Assembly (NCBI GenBank): GCA_021650895.1
Contig: CP091278.1
Location: 2,695,659-2,759,658, forward strand
From: Candidatus Jettenia sp.
Lineage (GTDB): Bacteria > Planctomycetota > Brocadiia > Brocadiales > Brocadiaceae
Reading direction: 5' to 3'
DNA length: 64,000 bases
Shown here: positions 35,605-44,715 of the stretch, in pieces
Numbering within the stretch: the first letter of the stretch is position 1
How the letters are laid out: each line of letters begins with the position of its first letter
Made by a program: the position numbers and the translations under genes
The notes under the pieces: model-generated
Told to the model about the DNA's origin: nothing
Seen by the model: the letters and a program-made list of their open reading frames with translations, nothing else
The model's database searches: none

Positions 35605-35632
35605 TTGCCTGGATATTTTTTTATGTTAAAAT
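35605..35632 (+). promoter_or_regulatory. Possible promoter of the radical SAM / sugar transferase genes
   Basis: TTGCCT at 35605-35610, 16-base spacer, TAAAAT at 35627-35632, about 110 bases before the chosen start. The 304-base gap from 35438 holds no gene. Confidence 0.45.
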
Positions 35633-35741
35633 TATCAGGTAAATATGTTGTATATCCGGAACGGCATATGTCTATGTGTGTTATACTAATGTGTGGAGAG
35701 AGCCTCATACGCCACATCAAATCCAAAATTGTATATCAAAA

Positions 35742-37268
35742 ATGAAAATTCTTTTGATAGATCCTCCCTTTTATAGATTTTTTAATTACTATAACCGTTA
35801 TTTTCCTTTAGGACTAAGTTATCTATCCTCAACACTAAAAAAGGCCGGACATCAGGTAATCCTGTATGATGCTGACTGTAATATAAGCCCAAAGGGTATA
35901 GATTATACGAGATTGCCTGATAAATATCATACCTATGTAAAGGAGTTGAAGAATCCGGAAAATCCGATTATCAAAGAAATTTCCCGGGTCTTTGAGAAAT
36001 TCCAGCCTGATGCCGTTGGGGTAACCGTTATGACTCCTAAAGCAGCATCTGCATTCCTTGTTGCTTCTTTAGCAAAAAGATATAATAAAGATTGTTACGT
36101 TATTTTTGGCGGTCCTCATGCAACATTAAAGGCAGATGAAATTCTTAAAAATACGCGAGATGTTGATTTTGTTATACGTGGAGAGGGTGAAGCATCGATG
36201 CTTGAATTGGTAAACATATTAAGCACGGCAGACATCGGCTCCCCTGCCAGCAATGGTAAAACAGATATTTCTCCTGCCCTCAGTAACATATACGGACTTT
36301 CTTATCGGGATGGTAATAAAAATATCCATAATGCTACAGGAAGATTTATCGATAATTTAGATTGCCTTCCATTTCCAGACCGGGAATCACTTTTAGGTTT
36401 ACATACCTATACCTCAGAAGATATGGGCTTATTCATGGGAAGCCGGGGTTGCCCGTATAATTGTTCCTATTGTGCAACACAGATATGGACAAAAAAAGTG
36501 AGGTATCGCTCTTTCACTAATATTTTAGAAGAAATCAAGTATGTATATCAACGCTATGGAACCCGTCAATTTACCTTTAAGGATGATTCTTTTACCATTC
36601 ACAGAAAGAGAGTTTTGGAATTTTGTGGCTGGCTGTCAGATGCAGGAATAAAGATCAATTGGGATTGCAATACACGGGTAGATTTAGTGGATTCAGAACT
36701 CCTGAAAGCTATGAAAAAGGCCGGCTGTAATAGTATAAAGGTTGGAATTGAATCGGGCAGTGAAAGAATATTAAAGTTAATAGATAAAGGTATTACTCTG
36801 GAACGGATAAAAGAATCATCAAGACTCTTCCGTGAGGCAGGTATTCATTGGACAGCTTATTTTATGATGGGTATACCTACGGAGACGAAAGAAGATACTA
36901 AACATACTCTTGATTTACTCTATGAGATAAAGCCTGGTTTTGCCTCGATCGGCGTTTATGAGCCTTTCCCCGGTACAAGACTTTTTGATATCGGTGTTGA
37001 ATCCGGACTTTTAAATAAAGAAATGTCATATGAGGATTTCTTTACCCGTATACCGAGCGACTATTATCTGAAGGATGTAAATCGAAGGATCGATACTATG
37101 AGTCATGAGGATTTTACAGTATTGGAAAACGAGCTAAAGAATGCCTTTCACCGTTATAATAAAGGCGTTATGCGCATCCTTGAAAGGGTAAAGGCCAGAA
37201 GCTATCTTTATGTAAACAATCCCAGGATTTTCTTCAATGATATCGAAAAATTCTTTGGTTGGATTTAG
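35742..37268 (+). CDS. B12-binding radical SAM protein
   Basis: Residues 1-150 form a cobalamin-binding domain (MKILLIDPPF, then GVTVMTPKAA, IFGGPHATLKADEIL, VDFVIRGEGE). The radical SAM core starts with C237-x3-C241-x2-C244 (GSRGCPYNCSYCATQIW), followed by KDDSFTIHRKR, IKVGIESGSERILK and MMGIPTETKEDT. Family members methylate or rearrange lipids, cofactors or antibiotics; the substrate is unknown. The ATG at 35742 is preferred over an upstream GTG (35676), which would add 22 unconserved residues. The glycan-lipid transferase gene follows 105 bases later, so a role in envelope lipid or polysaccharide is possible. Confidence 0.9.
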   Translation: MKILLIDPPFYRFFNYYNRYFPLGLSYLSSTLKKAGHQVILYDADCNISPKGIDYTRLPDKYHTYVKELKNPENPIIKEISRVFEKFQPDAVGVTVMTPKAASAFLVASLAKRYNKDCYVIFGGPHATLKADEILKNTRDVDFVIRGEGEASMLELVNILSTADIGSPASNGKTDISPALSNIYGLSYRDGNKNIHNATGRFIDNLDCLPFPDRESLLGLHTYTSEDMGLFMGSRGCPYNCSYCATQIWTKKVRYRSFTNILEEIKYVYQRYGTRQFTFKDDSFTIHRKRVLEFCGWLSDAGIKINWDCNTRVDLVDSELLKAMKKAGCNSIKVGIESGSERILKLIDKGITLERIKESSRLFREAGIHWTAYFMMGIPTETKEDTKHTLDLLYEIKPGFASIGVYEPFPGTRLFDIGVESGLLNKEMSYEDFFTRIPSDYYLKDVNRRIDTMSHEDFTVLENELKNAFHRYNKGVMRILERVKARSYLYVNNPRIFFNDIEKFFGWI

Positions 37269-37373
37269 CGTAATTGCCTATCTCTTTGCAGGTTCAAATT
37301 TATCATGTGAACCTCCTGTTGAGAACGCTAATGCAACAGTAATTTCCTCTGGATAAAGAAATCCATTTCTCTT

Positions 37374-38765
37374 ATGCCAATTAAGATTTTTAACTATCCA
37401 TTCTCAAAACGCCAGATAATCCTTAGTGCAGGGGATGTAATTATTGTAAATGGCGCTATCTTTTTATCAGCGATACTTCGTTTAGGTCTAAGTACCGGAT
37501 GGGACTATATAAGAGATAATCTCTTATCGTTTCTATTGACCGGGTTAATCTTTGTTTTCATGTTCTTTCTTACCGAACTTTATGATATGCGGAAGGACTT
37601 TAAGTCAGTAAGTAATATCATAACTATCATTTCTGCATCCACCAGTGCATTTATTATTACAACGTTTCTGTTTTATATGAGTTGGTCACTGAGAATAGGA
37701 CGTGGCGTATTCATAATATTAGGCATACTTATTACGTTTTTTATCATAGGTTGGAGGATTTTGTATAGCTATTTACTCGATCAGCCGATTTTTAACCGAA
37801 ATACATTAATTATTGGCGCCGGCTGGGCAGGGAGGTCGATTTTAGAAGAAATAAATAAGTCAAAAAAAACAGGGTTGAAGGTTATTGGTTTTATTGATGA
37901 TGATATGCTGAAGAGGGATACACGTATTGGTGGAATTCCCGTGATTGGTAATAGATATGCCTTACCCACTATTATTCATACCTATACTATTAATCTTATT
38001 ATTGTAGCTATTACCCATGAGAAGCATGCCGATTTGATTAAGGCTTTGATTCGCTGTTCATGGAGTGGGATAGATATTATTGATATGCCAGCCATTTATG
38101 AGCAACTTACCGGTAAAATACCCTTTCATCACATTAATGATACGTGGATGTTACATATCCTTATTAGTAAACCGAAATTATACGGCAAATTAGTTAAACC
38201 CGTTCTTGAAGTATTCATTGCGTTCATGCTTTTCATCCTGTTAACACCTACTATGCTTATTATAGCGATGCTCATTAAAGTTACCTCGCAAGGCAGTATT
38301 TTTTACACCCAGGAACGTATGGGAAAAGACAAGAGAAGGTTTACCATGGTAAAATTTCGTACCATGTTAGAAAATGCAGAATTAAACACGGGCGCAGTTT
38401 ATACTGCAGATAATGACCCCCGGATTACAAAAGTTGGAAAATTCCTCAGAAAGTGGAGGTTGGATGAGATTCCTCAACTGTTAAATATTATGAATGGGAA
38501 TATGAGTTTAACTGGACCTCGTCCGGAAAGACAGGTCTTCATAAAGGAGTTTGAGGAAAAAATACCTTTTTATAACCAACGACTTACTGTCAGACCAGGC
38601 TTAACAGGCTGGGCGCAAATAAAATACCCTTATGCATCATCAATTGAGCAAACCGAAGAAAAATTACAATACGATCTCTATTATATAAAAAATATGTCCT
38701 TCCTCCTGGATTTTGTAATATTGCTCAAGACCATAAATGTAGTATTATTCGGAAAGGGAAAATGA
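37374..38765 (+). CDS. Polyprenyl-phosphate hexose-1-phosphate transferase (WbaP/WcaJ family)
   Basis: This initiates assembly of a surface polysaccharide by moving hexose-1-phosphate from a UDP-sugar to undecaprenyl phosphate. There are four N-terminal membrane helices (about 17-125), a Rossmann-like CoA-binding-3 domain (NTLIIGAGWAGRSILEEI), a re-entrant helix near 280, and the catalytic domain with KFRTMLENAE, RKWRLDEIPQLLNIMNGNMSLTGPRPERQ and VRPGLTGWAQIKYPY. Length 463 is typical. No other glycosyltransferase genes follow. Confidence 0.95.
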   Translation: MPIKIFNYPFSKRQIILSAGDVIIVNGAIFLSAILRLGLSTGWDYIRDNLLSFLLTGLIFVFMFFLTELYDMRKDFKSVSNIITIISASTSAFIITTFLFYMSWSLRIGRGVFIILGILITFFIIGWRILYSYLLDQPIFNRNTLIIGAGWAGRSILEEINKSKKTGLKVIGFIDDDMLKRDTRIGGIPVIGNRYALPTIIHTYTINLIIVAITHEKHADLIKALIRCSWSGIDIIDMPAIYEQLTGKIPFHHINDTWMLHILISKPKLYGKLVKPVLEVFIAFMLFILLTPTMLIIAMLIKVTSQGSIFYTQERMGKDKRRFTMVKFRTMLENAELNTGAVYTADNDPRITKVGKFLRKWRLDEIPQLLNIMNGNMSLTGPRPERQVFIKEFEEKIPFYNQRLTVRPGLTGWAQIKYPYASSIEQTEEKLQYDLYYIKNMSFLLDFVILLKTINVVLFGKGK

Positions 38766-38788
38766 AACGGGGAGTTTTCCGTGAATAG

Positions 38789-39274
38789 TTATAACATTCT
38801 CCTCAATAATGTACGCCTTTCATATTCAGACGCCTTTTGTGTGTTAATGAGCTCTTTTATTTTATGGGGATTTTTAATTCCTCTCAATATACGGCTAATA
38901 CACTCAGTATTTATGGTAAGATTACCAATCTTAAAACGCTTTTGTACAGATCCTTGTTTGATCATAATATTGTTAATATCACAATAGCTTATTTCTTTAA
39001 ATCTTATTGAGAAAGGACCTTGTCTGACCAAAAGTCCCCGATGTGTAATTAAATATCTCGTAGTGCAAACTGAAATAATGATATAAGCAGCAAGAGAACT
39101 ACTGACAGATAATATGCTTATTCCTGTGATAGTGTTTACACCAAATCTCCGAAATGATAAAAAAATTGAAAATGCAAGAAAAATAGATGCGAGCCAGTAT
39201 TGGAGAATACTAGGCCTTAAGGATTGAATAATTTCAGTCTTTGTGTTTTTCTTGCGAATATGTTTTTTATTCAC
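38789..39274 (-). CDS. Membrane protein with bacterial PH domain (bPH_2)
   Basis: Two membrane helices (about 25-45 and 50-70) precede a YdbT-type bacterial PH domain (YLITHRGLLVRQGPFSIRFKEISYCDINNIMIKQG..GNLTINT). The start is GTG 39274. The role of these proteins is unknown. It is convergent with the sugar transferase, 23 bases away. Confidence 0.78.
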   Translation of the reverse strand: MNKKHIRKKNTKTEIIQSLRPSILQYWLASIFLAFSIFLSFRRFGVNTITGISILSVSSSLAAYIIISVCTTRYLITHRGLLVRQGPFSIRFKEISYCDINNIMIKQGSVQKRFKIGNLTINTECISRILRGIKNPHKIKELINTQKASEYERRTLLRRML

Positions 39275-39388
39275 GATTTTTGCTAACAGAATTTCTGTAT
39301 TTGATATTTCTACTTTCTTTAATAAGTTCTACTCTCAATTATAAGAAAAGGAATTTTATATGTCAAGGTAATGGTATATAAAAATAAA

Positions 39389-40075
39389 TCATTTAAGATT
39401 ATACTCAAGGGGACATATTGGTTTTATACAATGAAAAATCCAGCTTCCGAAATAAGCAAAACATAAAAGTGTTGCCCAGAAAGACTTTAAAAATTCTGTA
39501 TACCGGGTATTTTTTGTATAAAATTCAAGCCCTTTTACCGATAAGGTAATCAACGCTGGATTTAACAGGAGATCATTCGTGCCCGGAGGGCTATTATAGC
39601 CAATGAGATTAATAAGTAAACCAATTACGATGCTGATAAATAAAGAAAGATAAATATTTTCTTTAACGATCATGATACAAAAAATAACCAGTAGATGTGA
39701 TCCTATGGATTCTATTGCGATATAGAAACTTCGGTAGAATTCGAAAGAGGTAATAAAATAGGGAATAAGAAAGGCAAACAGGATGGTATCAATGTTTCCG
39801 TTCTTGTTGTATATAAGCAAACATAAACAAGTTGGAGCAATGAGTTTAAGCACATCGTTATCACTCAAATAACCAATATCGCCAAAGAAAATACATGCAA
39901 CGCCGATGAGGGTGCCCAGATATAAAAAAAATTCTGCCCCATAACTAAACTTGAGCATCCATTTAACTAAGGCAAAAACAATTATAGACTTAAATACGGT
40001 GAGGCATTCTTTGAGCCAAAATATCTCTTCGTATATATAAATCAGTCCTTCTATACTATCAAATATAAATTCCAT
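39389..40075 (-). CDS. Polytopic membrane protein, family not recognised
   Basis: 228 residues with about six to seven hydrophobic helices and few charged residues. The only notable polar loop is IGYNSPPGTNDLLLNPA near residue 170. No motif permits a function. It lies alone between the PH-domain gene and the sensor kinase operon. Confidence 0.6.
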   Translation of the reverse strand: MEFIFDSIEGLIYIYEEIFWLKECLTVFKSIIVFALVKWMLKFSYGAEFFLYLGTLIGVACIFFGDIGYLSDNDVLKLIAPTCLCLLIYNKNGNIDTILFAFLIPYFITSFEFYRSFYIAIESIGSHLLVIFCIMIVKENIYLSLFISIVIGLLINLIGYNSPPGTNDLLLNPALITLSVKGLEFYTKNTRYTEFLKSFWATLLCFAYFGSWIFHCIKPICPLEYNLK

Positions 40076-40231
40076 ACTATATAAATCTAAATCTTTATGA
40101 GATCATAGATAAGATTTGCATAAACCATTCTATAATTATAAGGTGAAATTGTTCCACTTTAAATAAAATAATTAACGAGAATAATTATTTTTAGTTGATC
40201 TGTATTTATCGGTGATCAATGTGTGATTGAG

Positions 40232-41992
40232 TTACGTTGTACGTTTGGGCTGCTGTTTCGGTAGTGTGATTATGAATCTGCTTCCAACGCCTGGAGTACT
40301 TTCGACTTTAATAAGTCCGTGGTGGAGATTAACAATATGTTTAACTATAGGAAGACCTAATCCTGTTCCCCCCATTTCTCGGGACCGAGCCGGATCAACC
40401 CGGTAGAATCTCTCAAAGATGCGTGGGATGTGTTCTTTGGGAATACCGATACCTGTATCTGATACTTCAAACAGTACAGATGAATTGACCGGTTCAATCT
40501 TCAGACCTATCCGACCACCTTTTGGCGTATACTTGATAGCATTATCAAGCAAGTTGGTTAGCAATTGGCGCAAGATATATTCATTTGTTTCAATCATAGG
40601 TATACGATGAGGTATATTGAGTTCAAAAGTTTGATCCCTTTGTATGCAGTGTTCCTTGTAATGTGAAAACAGACCTTCTATACAAGAATATATGTCTAAA
40701 CTCCGAAGTTCTATTTTTAAATCATGGGAATCTAATTTGGATAGCTCCAGAATATCTTTAATCAGGTTATCGAGCCTCTGGGTATGTTTCATGATAATCG
40801 TGAGAAATTCTCGTAAATGTTCCTGATCTATTATCGTATTATCGAGTAATGTTTCCACATATCCCTTGATGGAAGCGAGAGGTGTTCTTAATTCATGAGA
40901 TACATTGGCGACAAATTCTTTCCGTGTGTTTTCGAGTTTTCTCAATTCTGTAATATCATGGAACACGAGAAGAACTCCCCGGGTATTTTTATCAATCTGG
41001 ATAAGAGAAAGATGTGCCTGTAACAATTTCTTTTCAGGTGAAAGAAGCTCAATTTCTGATATCCTGATCGTTTGAGTCTGAATGGTTTCCCTCACCAGAT
41101 TACATAATTTCTCATTTCGTATTTTTTCCCATAGATAATCTCTATGCAAGGTAATCTTTGGTATTCCAAATAAGACTTTAGCTGCATGGTTGATAAGAAT
41201 AATTCGTTCCTGCAAGTCTGTTGTAATTATTGCATCATTCATATTAACCATAATAGCGTCCAATTTATTTTTATCATCCAGAATAGTTTGCATTTGGGAT
41301 TGGAGTTCAACACCCATAGTATTGATGGCATTTGCCAGATCGCCCATTTCATCTGAAGATACAATTTCTACTTTTCGAGCAAAATTGCCCTGTGCAAAAT
41401 TTTGTGCTATTTGGGTAATATTTAGGAGAGGGGATGTATTTATTCTAATAACGACAAAGCCCATAGCTAATGTTATTGCAAATGCGAGGAGTAAGTAAAG
41501 CATAACGGTTTTTGTAGCAGCAGTTAGACTTGCTGTATCGGCTATAAAAGAGGCTGATGTAATCAGAAAAAACTTTCTATCTTCGGATATTTTTATCGGT
41601 GTAACAGTATAGGTTAATCCAGAACGACTGTCATGATATATTGTATCTGTCTTGTTTTTTAACACATTATCAATACGGTCTTTATGACCAGATTTCATAA
41701 TTTCCGATTGGCTGATGATCTCTCCTGTATAAGTTGTGATAACGATGTTAAGGTTTAAACGCTGGCTCAATGTTTTACAAACGCGGGTAATCTCTTCTGT
41801 ATCATTCTTTGATAATAATGCTTTGATAGAGTGATGAATAAACGTTGCATCAGATTCCAGGTTTTTTGTGAACAGATTTACCTGATATTTCTTAATTACT
41901 CTGTTTACAAAATATCCTGTAAAGACCAGGCATAGACACAAAAGTATGGTATAGCTTGTAAAAATCTTCCAAAACAATGTATTTCTCATCAT
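40232..41992 (-). CDS. Sensor histidine kinase (PhoR-like)
   Basis: Domain order: membrane helix about 9-30, extracytoplasmic sensor about 31-160, helix about 162-182, HAMP about 183-236, PAS about 245-350, dimerisation domain with phospho-His366 (FVANVSHELRTPLASIKG) and ATPase domain with NLLDNAIKYTP, DTGIGIPKEHIPRIFERF and GGTGLGLPIVKHIV. It resembles PhoR. The response regulator precedes it by two bases and the K+/H+ antiporter precedes that, so cation homeostasis or envelope stress is as likely a signal as phosphate. Confidence 0.93.
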   Translation of the reverse strand: MMRNTLFWKIFTSYTILLCLCLVFTGYFVNRVIKKYQVNLFTKNLESDATFIHHSIKALLSKNDTEEITRVCKTLSQRLNLNIVITTYTGEIISQSEIMKSGHKDRIDNVLKNKTDTIYHDSRSGLTYTVTPIKISEDRKFFLITSASFIADTASLTAATKTVMLYLLLAFAITLAMGFVVIRINTSPLLNITQIAQNFAQGNFARKVEIVSSDEMGDLANAINTMGVELQSQMQTILDDKNKLDAIMVNMNDAIITTDLQERIILINHAAKVLFGIPKITLHRDYLWEKIRNEKLCNLVRETIQTQTIRISEIELLSPEKKLLQAHLSLIQIDKNTRGVLLVFHDITELRKLENTRKEFVANVSHELRTPLASIKGYVETLLDNTIIDQEHLREFLTIIMKHTQRLDNLIKDILELSKLDSHDLKIELRSLDIYSCIEGLFSHYKEHCIQRDQTFELNIPHRIPMIETNEYILRQLLTNLLDNAIKYTPKGGRIGLKIEPVNSSVLFEVSDTGIGIPKEHIPRIFERFYRVDPARSREMGGTGLGLPIVKHIVNLHHGLIKVESTPGVGSRFIITLPKQQPKRTT

Positions 41993-41994
41993 TC

Positions 41995-42681
41995 TTAGTA
42001 TTCTTTAAATTTATAACCAATTCCCCGTATAGTAACGATGAAATTTGCAAAAGACTTTAGTTTTTTTCTCAAAGAGGCGATATGTACGTCTATTGTCCGG
42101 TCAATAACGGTGATCTCGGGTCCGGATACCGCATCGAGTAATTGTTCTCGGGTAAATACCCGTCCTGGTTTATTGGCAAGCTGATGAAGGAGCTTGAATT
42201 CTGTAAGGGTCAATGGAATGGATTCTCCTTGTATGGATACCTCATGTTTGTATACATCGATTGCAAGATTGCCTATTTCAATATAATCTCGTTTTACCAG
42301 AGAAGTTTTTATTCGTCTGAGCACTGCTTGTATGCGTGCTATGAGTTCTTTTGGGCTGAAGGGTTTTGTTATATAATCATCTGCACCCAATTTTAAGCCA
42401 ACCGTTATATCGGATTCTTCACCTTTTGCCGTTAACATGACAATCGCAATGGTAGTTAGTTCCGGGGTTGTTTTTAATTTTTTACATACCTCAAGACCAT
42501 CAATTCCTGGTAACATAAGGTCTAATACGACAAGTTCCGGTCTTTCTCTTCGGGCCATAAAGAGTGCGTCTTCACCATTCGAGGCGGATAGTACTTTATA
42601 TCCGTCTTTTTCAAGGTGGTAGCGTATGAGTTTCACAAGGTCTTGCTCATCATCAACAATAAGGATTTTTTCTTTTGGCAT
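41995..42681 (-). CDS. OmpR/PhoB-family response regulator
   Basis: Receiver domain with phospho-acceptor D54 (VVLDLMLPG), the acidic pair at 10-12 and K105 region (MLTAKGEE), then a winged-helix output domain (LTLTEFKLLHQLANKPGRVFTREQLLDAV..VDVHIASLRKKL). Although similar to PhoB, no phosphate transport gene is in this operon. It lies one base after the antiporter stop and two bases before the kinase start. Confidence 0.94.
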   Translation of the reverse strand: MPKEKILIVDDEQDLVKLIRYHLEKDGYKVLSASNGEDALFMARRERPELVVLDLMLPGIDGLEVCKKLKTTPELTTIAIVMLTAKGEESDITVGLKLGADDYITKPFSPKELIARIQAVLRRIKTSLVKRDYIEIGNLAIDVYKHEVSIQGESIPLTLTEFKLLHQLANKPGRVFTREQLLDAVSGPEITVIDRTIDVHIASLRKKLKSFANFIVTIRGIGYKFKEY

Positions 42682-42682
42682 A

Positions 42683-44116
42683 TTATTTACTTAGCTCTGA
42701 TCTAATAAGATCTATTTTTTCATATGATGCAATTACAAATAGTATATCATGCTTTTTTAGGATAGTATTTTCTTTTGGGATAATAATATGATTTTCTCGT
42801 ATTATTGAAGTTATCAATGAATCGGGAGGTAAGTTTAATTCTTGTATTCTCGTACCATCAATACTCGATATTTCCGGAATTTGTATTTCAAAGACATCGA
42901 TATTACTTTTTTGCGTAGTAATTAACTCAATAGAATGTTTTGATTTGGGACGAGAAGGAAGGGATAACTTCAGTTTGTCTGCTACCCAACCAATGGTAGT
43001 ACCCTGCAATAAACACGATAAAAATACTGCGAAAAATACAATATTGAAGATAAAGTGATTATCATCAAGACCATAGACGGCTGGATATGTAGCCAACACG
43101 ATGGGAACAGCCCCCTTTATTCCTCCCCACATGATGAACAAATTTTCCTTTAATTTAAATCTCCTAAAAGGCAATGTACAAATGAGTACTGTTATTGGGC
43201 GTGCAACAACAATCAATAGCAACGCAATGAGTACCCCTTCCCTCCAGACAGGTACAAGATTCTTAGGGAATACTAATACTCCCAATAACAAAAATATTGC
43301 CATATTACTAAATGTAGAAATACCATTCACAAAATAGCCAACTCCACGCCGATAAACAAAATCTGTATTACCAAGCCAATATCCGGTGAAAAATACGGCA
43401 ATAATACCATTTGATTTAGTAACATCTGCAAGACCGAATGCAAGCAGGCTAACTGCTATGCTCATAACATGGTAATAACCTCTGTTCTCTGCTTCGAGTT
43501 TATCAAATAGCTTACCACCCACCTTACCAATGATCCATCCAATCAGTATTCCTCCACCAAGCTGCCAGGTTAGGTGAATCAGGAACAGTGGTACATTTCT
43601 TGTTTCACCAGAAATTATTTGTATAACGATCACGGTAAGAAGGATTGCCATGGGATCATTTGTGGCCGATTCGACCTCTAATGTTGTGGAGACGTTCCTT
43701 TTTATAATTTTTTGTCTGAGTATCATTAAAACTGCCGCAGCATCGGTTGAGGATATTATGGAACCGATCAGGAAGGAGTATAGTAAGTCAATGTGAACAA
43801 CATAATGAATCAATAATCCAAGAATAGCTGCAGTGAGAACTATGCCGAATGTCGCTAGAGTCAATGCCGGACCAAAAACAAATGTAAGAGCATCTCTTCG
43901 GGTATTAAATCCTCCCTCAAATAAGATAAATATTAATGCTATATTGGCTATTTTTTGGGTAAGTACCGCATCGTCAAAATAAATGAAGTTGAGTACATCA
44001 CTACCGATCAGCATTCCAATTCCTAAGAAAAGCAGTAATACTGGAATGCCCAGTTTTGATGTTATCTTAGTAGCGTATGTTGCGATAATCAGTAATAATG
44101 CGATGAGAAGAAACAC
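42683..44116 (-). CDS. Monovalent cation/H+ antiporter, NhaP2/CvrA type
   Basis: A CPA1 antiporter with about 12 helices (FLGIGMLIGSD, EGGFNTRRDAL, SSTDAAAVLMILR, VESATNDPMAI with the transport-site acidic residues) and a C-terminal RCK/TrkA-C domain (about 395-477: IQELNLPPDSLITSIIRENHIIIPKENT). NhaP2 members exchange K+ for H+ and the TrkA-C domain regulates this. It is the first gene of an operon with the response regulator and kinase. Confidence 0.92.
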   Translation of the reverse strand: MFLLIALLLIIATYATKITSKLGIPVLLLFLGIGMLIGSDVLNFIYFDDAVLTQKIANIALIFILFEGGFNTRRDALTFVFGPALTLATFGIVLTAAILGLLIHYVVHIDLLYSFLIGSIISSTDAAAVLMILRQKIIKRNVSTTLEVESATNDPMAILLTVIVIQIISGETRNVPLFLIHLTWQLGGGILIGWIIGKVGGKLFDKLEAENRGYYHVMSIAVSLLAFGLADVTKSNGIIAVFFTGYWLGNTDFVYRRGVGYFVNGISTFSNMAIFLLLGVLVFPKNLVPVWREGVLIALLLIVVARPITVLICTLPFRRFKLKENLFIMWGGIKGAVPIVLATYPAVYGLDDNHFIFNIVFFAVFLSCLLQGTTIGWVADKLKLSLPSRPKSKHSIELITTQKSNIDVFEIQIPEISSIDGTRIQELNLPPDSLITSIIRENHIIIPKENTILKKHDILFVIASYEKIDLIRSELSK

Positions 44117-44263
44117 GACAGCTCCTAACTAATGAAATGCAGCACAATCAAAATAAACCGTGCCCATCGAGAATTACAATCAAGTCGAACATATAATGAA
44201 TGTATGTTTAATAGGGATAGCAACTATAGTACCCTCTGTATGAAACCGAACATACCACATTCA

Positions 44264-44320
44264 GCCCCGAAGGGGTGAAATGATTCTAGACCGTATAATC
44301 AAATCCCGAAGGGATGACAT
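44264..44320. repeat. CCCGAAGGG repeats, family E
   Basis: Two spaced units, CCCCGAAGGGGTGAAATGAT at 44265 and ATCCCGAAGGGATGACAT at 44303-44320, about 38 bases apart, with a third degenerate unit (CACCTCTTTAGGGTTG) from 44342. Each has a palindromic CCC-GAA-GGG core. This kind of short repeat often occurs in tandem between genes. Confidence 0.65.
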
Positions 44321-44416
44321 CTCAACGCAGATATCCCATGTCACCTCTTTAGGGTTGAAGGGCTTTTTTCTGCTTTTTCTATAATCATGACATCTCTACG
44401 AGATTAGGCAGGAAAG

Positions 44417-44440
44417 GAGAGGCGCAAGGTTTTGCGTCTC
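44417..44440. repeat. GAGGCGCAA / TTGCGTCTC palindrome, family F
   Basis: A 9-base inverted repeat with one G-T pair around a short GGTT loop. Confidence 0.55.
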
Positions 44441-44493
44441 TACCATTGCAACATCGTGTATCTCTGTGTTTAACGTTGAGAAATTTCAATTCC

Positions 44494-44542
44494 GTAGGGC
44501 AACCTTTTAGGGTTGCCTGGCAAGGCTAAAGCCTCGCCCTAC
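44494..44542. repeat. Family A palindromic repeat
   Basis: GTAGGGC at 44494-44500 and GCCCTAC at 44536-44542 enclose GGCAACC..GGTTGCC and GGCAAGGCTAAAGCC. It matches 5366-5413 over its length and part of 60836-60984. Confidence 0.75.
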
Positions 44543-44715
44543 ATCGACTCCGTGAATGTTTTCCTGGTAAATATTGATCATGATACCGTAGAGCATGTGG
44601 TATACAAAACTTCATCTCCGCCATATGCTGTCTGGTTTCAATCGTTGATCACTATATTTATTATTTTTCCGAGGTCTTCCCGACATCGAAGAATTTCTCT
44701 CGTTCTATTTTCGTA

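Larger units (their letters stand above)
44117..44715. other. Gene-free repeat field of about 600 bases
   Basis: It lies between the starts/ends of two minus-strand genes and contains at least three distinct repeat families side by side (44264-44360, 44417-44440, 44494-44542). A short plus-strand open frame starting near 44513 is built from repeat and antisense sequence and is not accepted. Confidence 0.6.
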
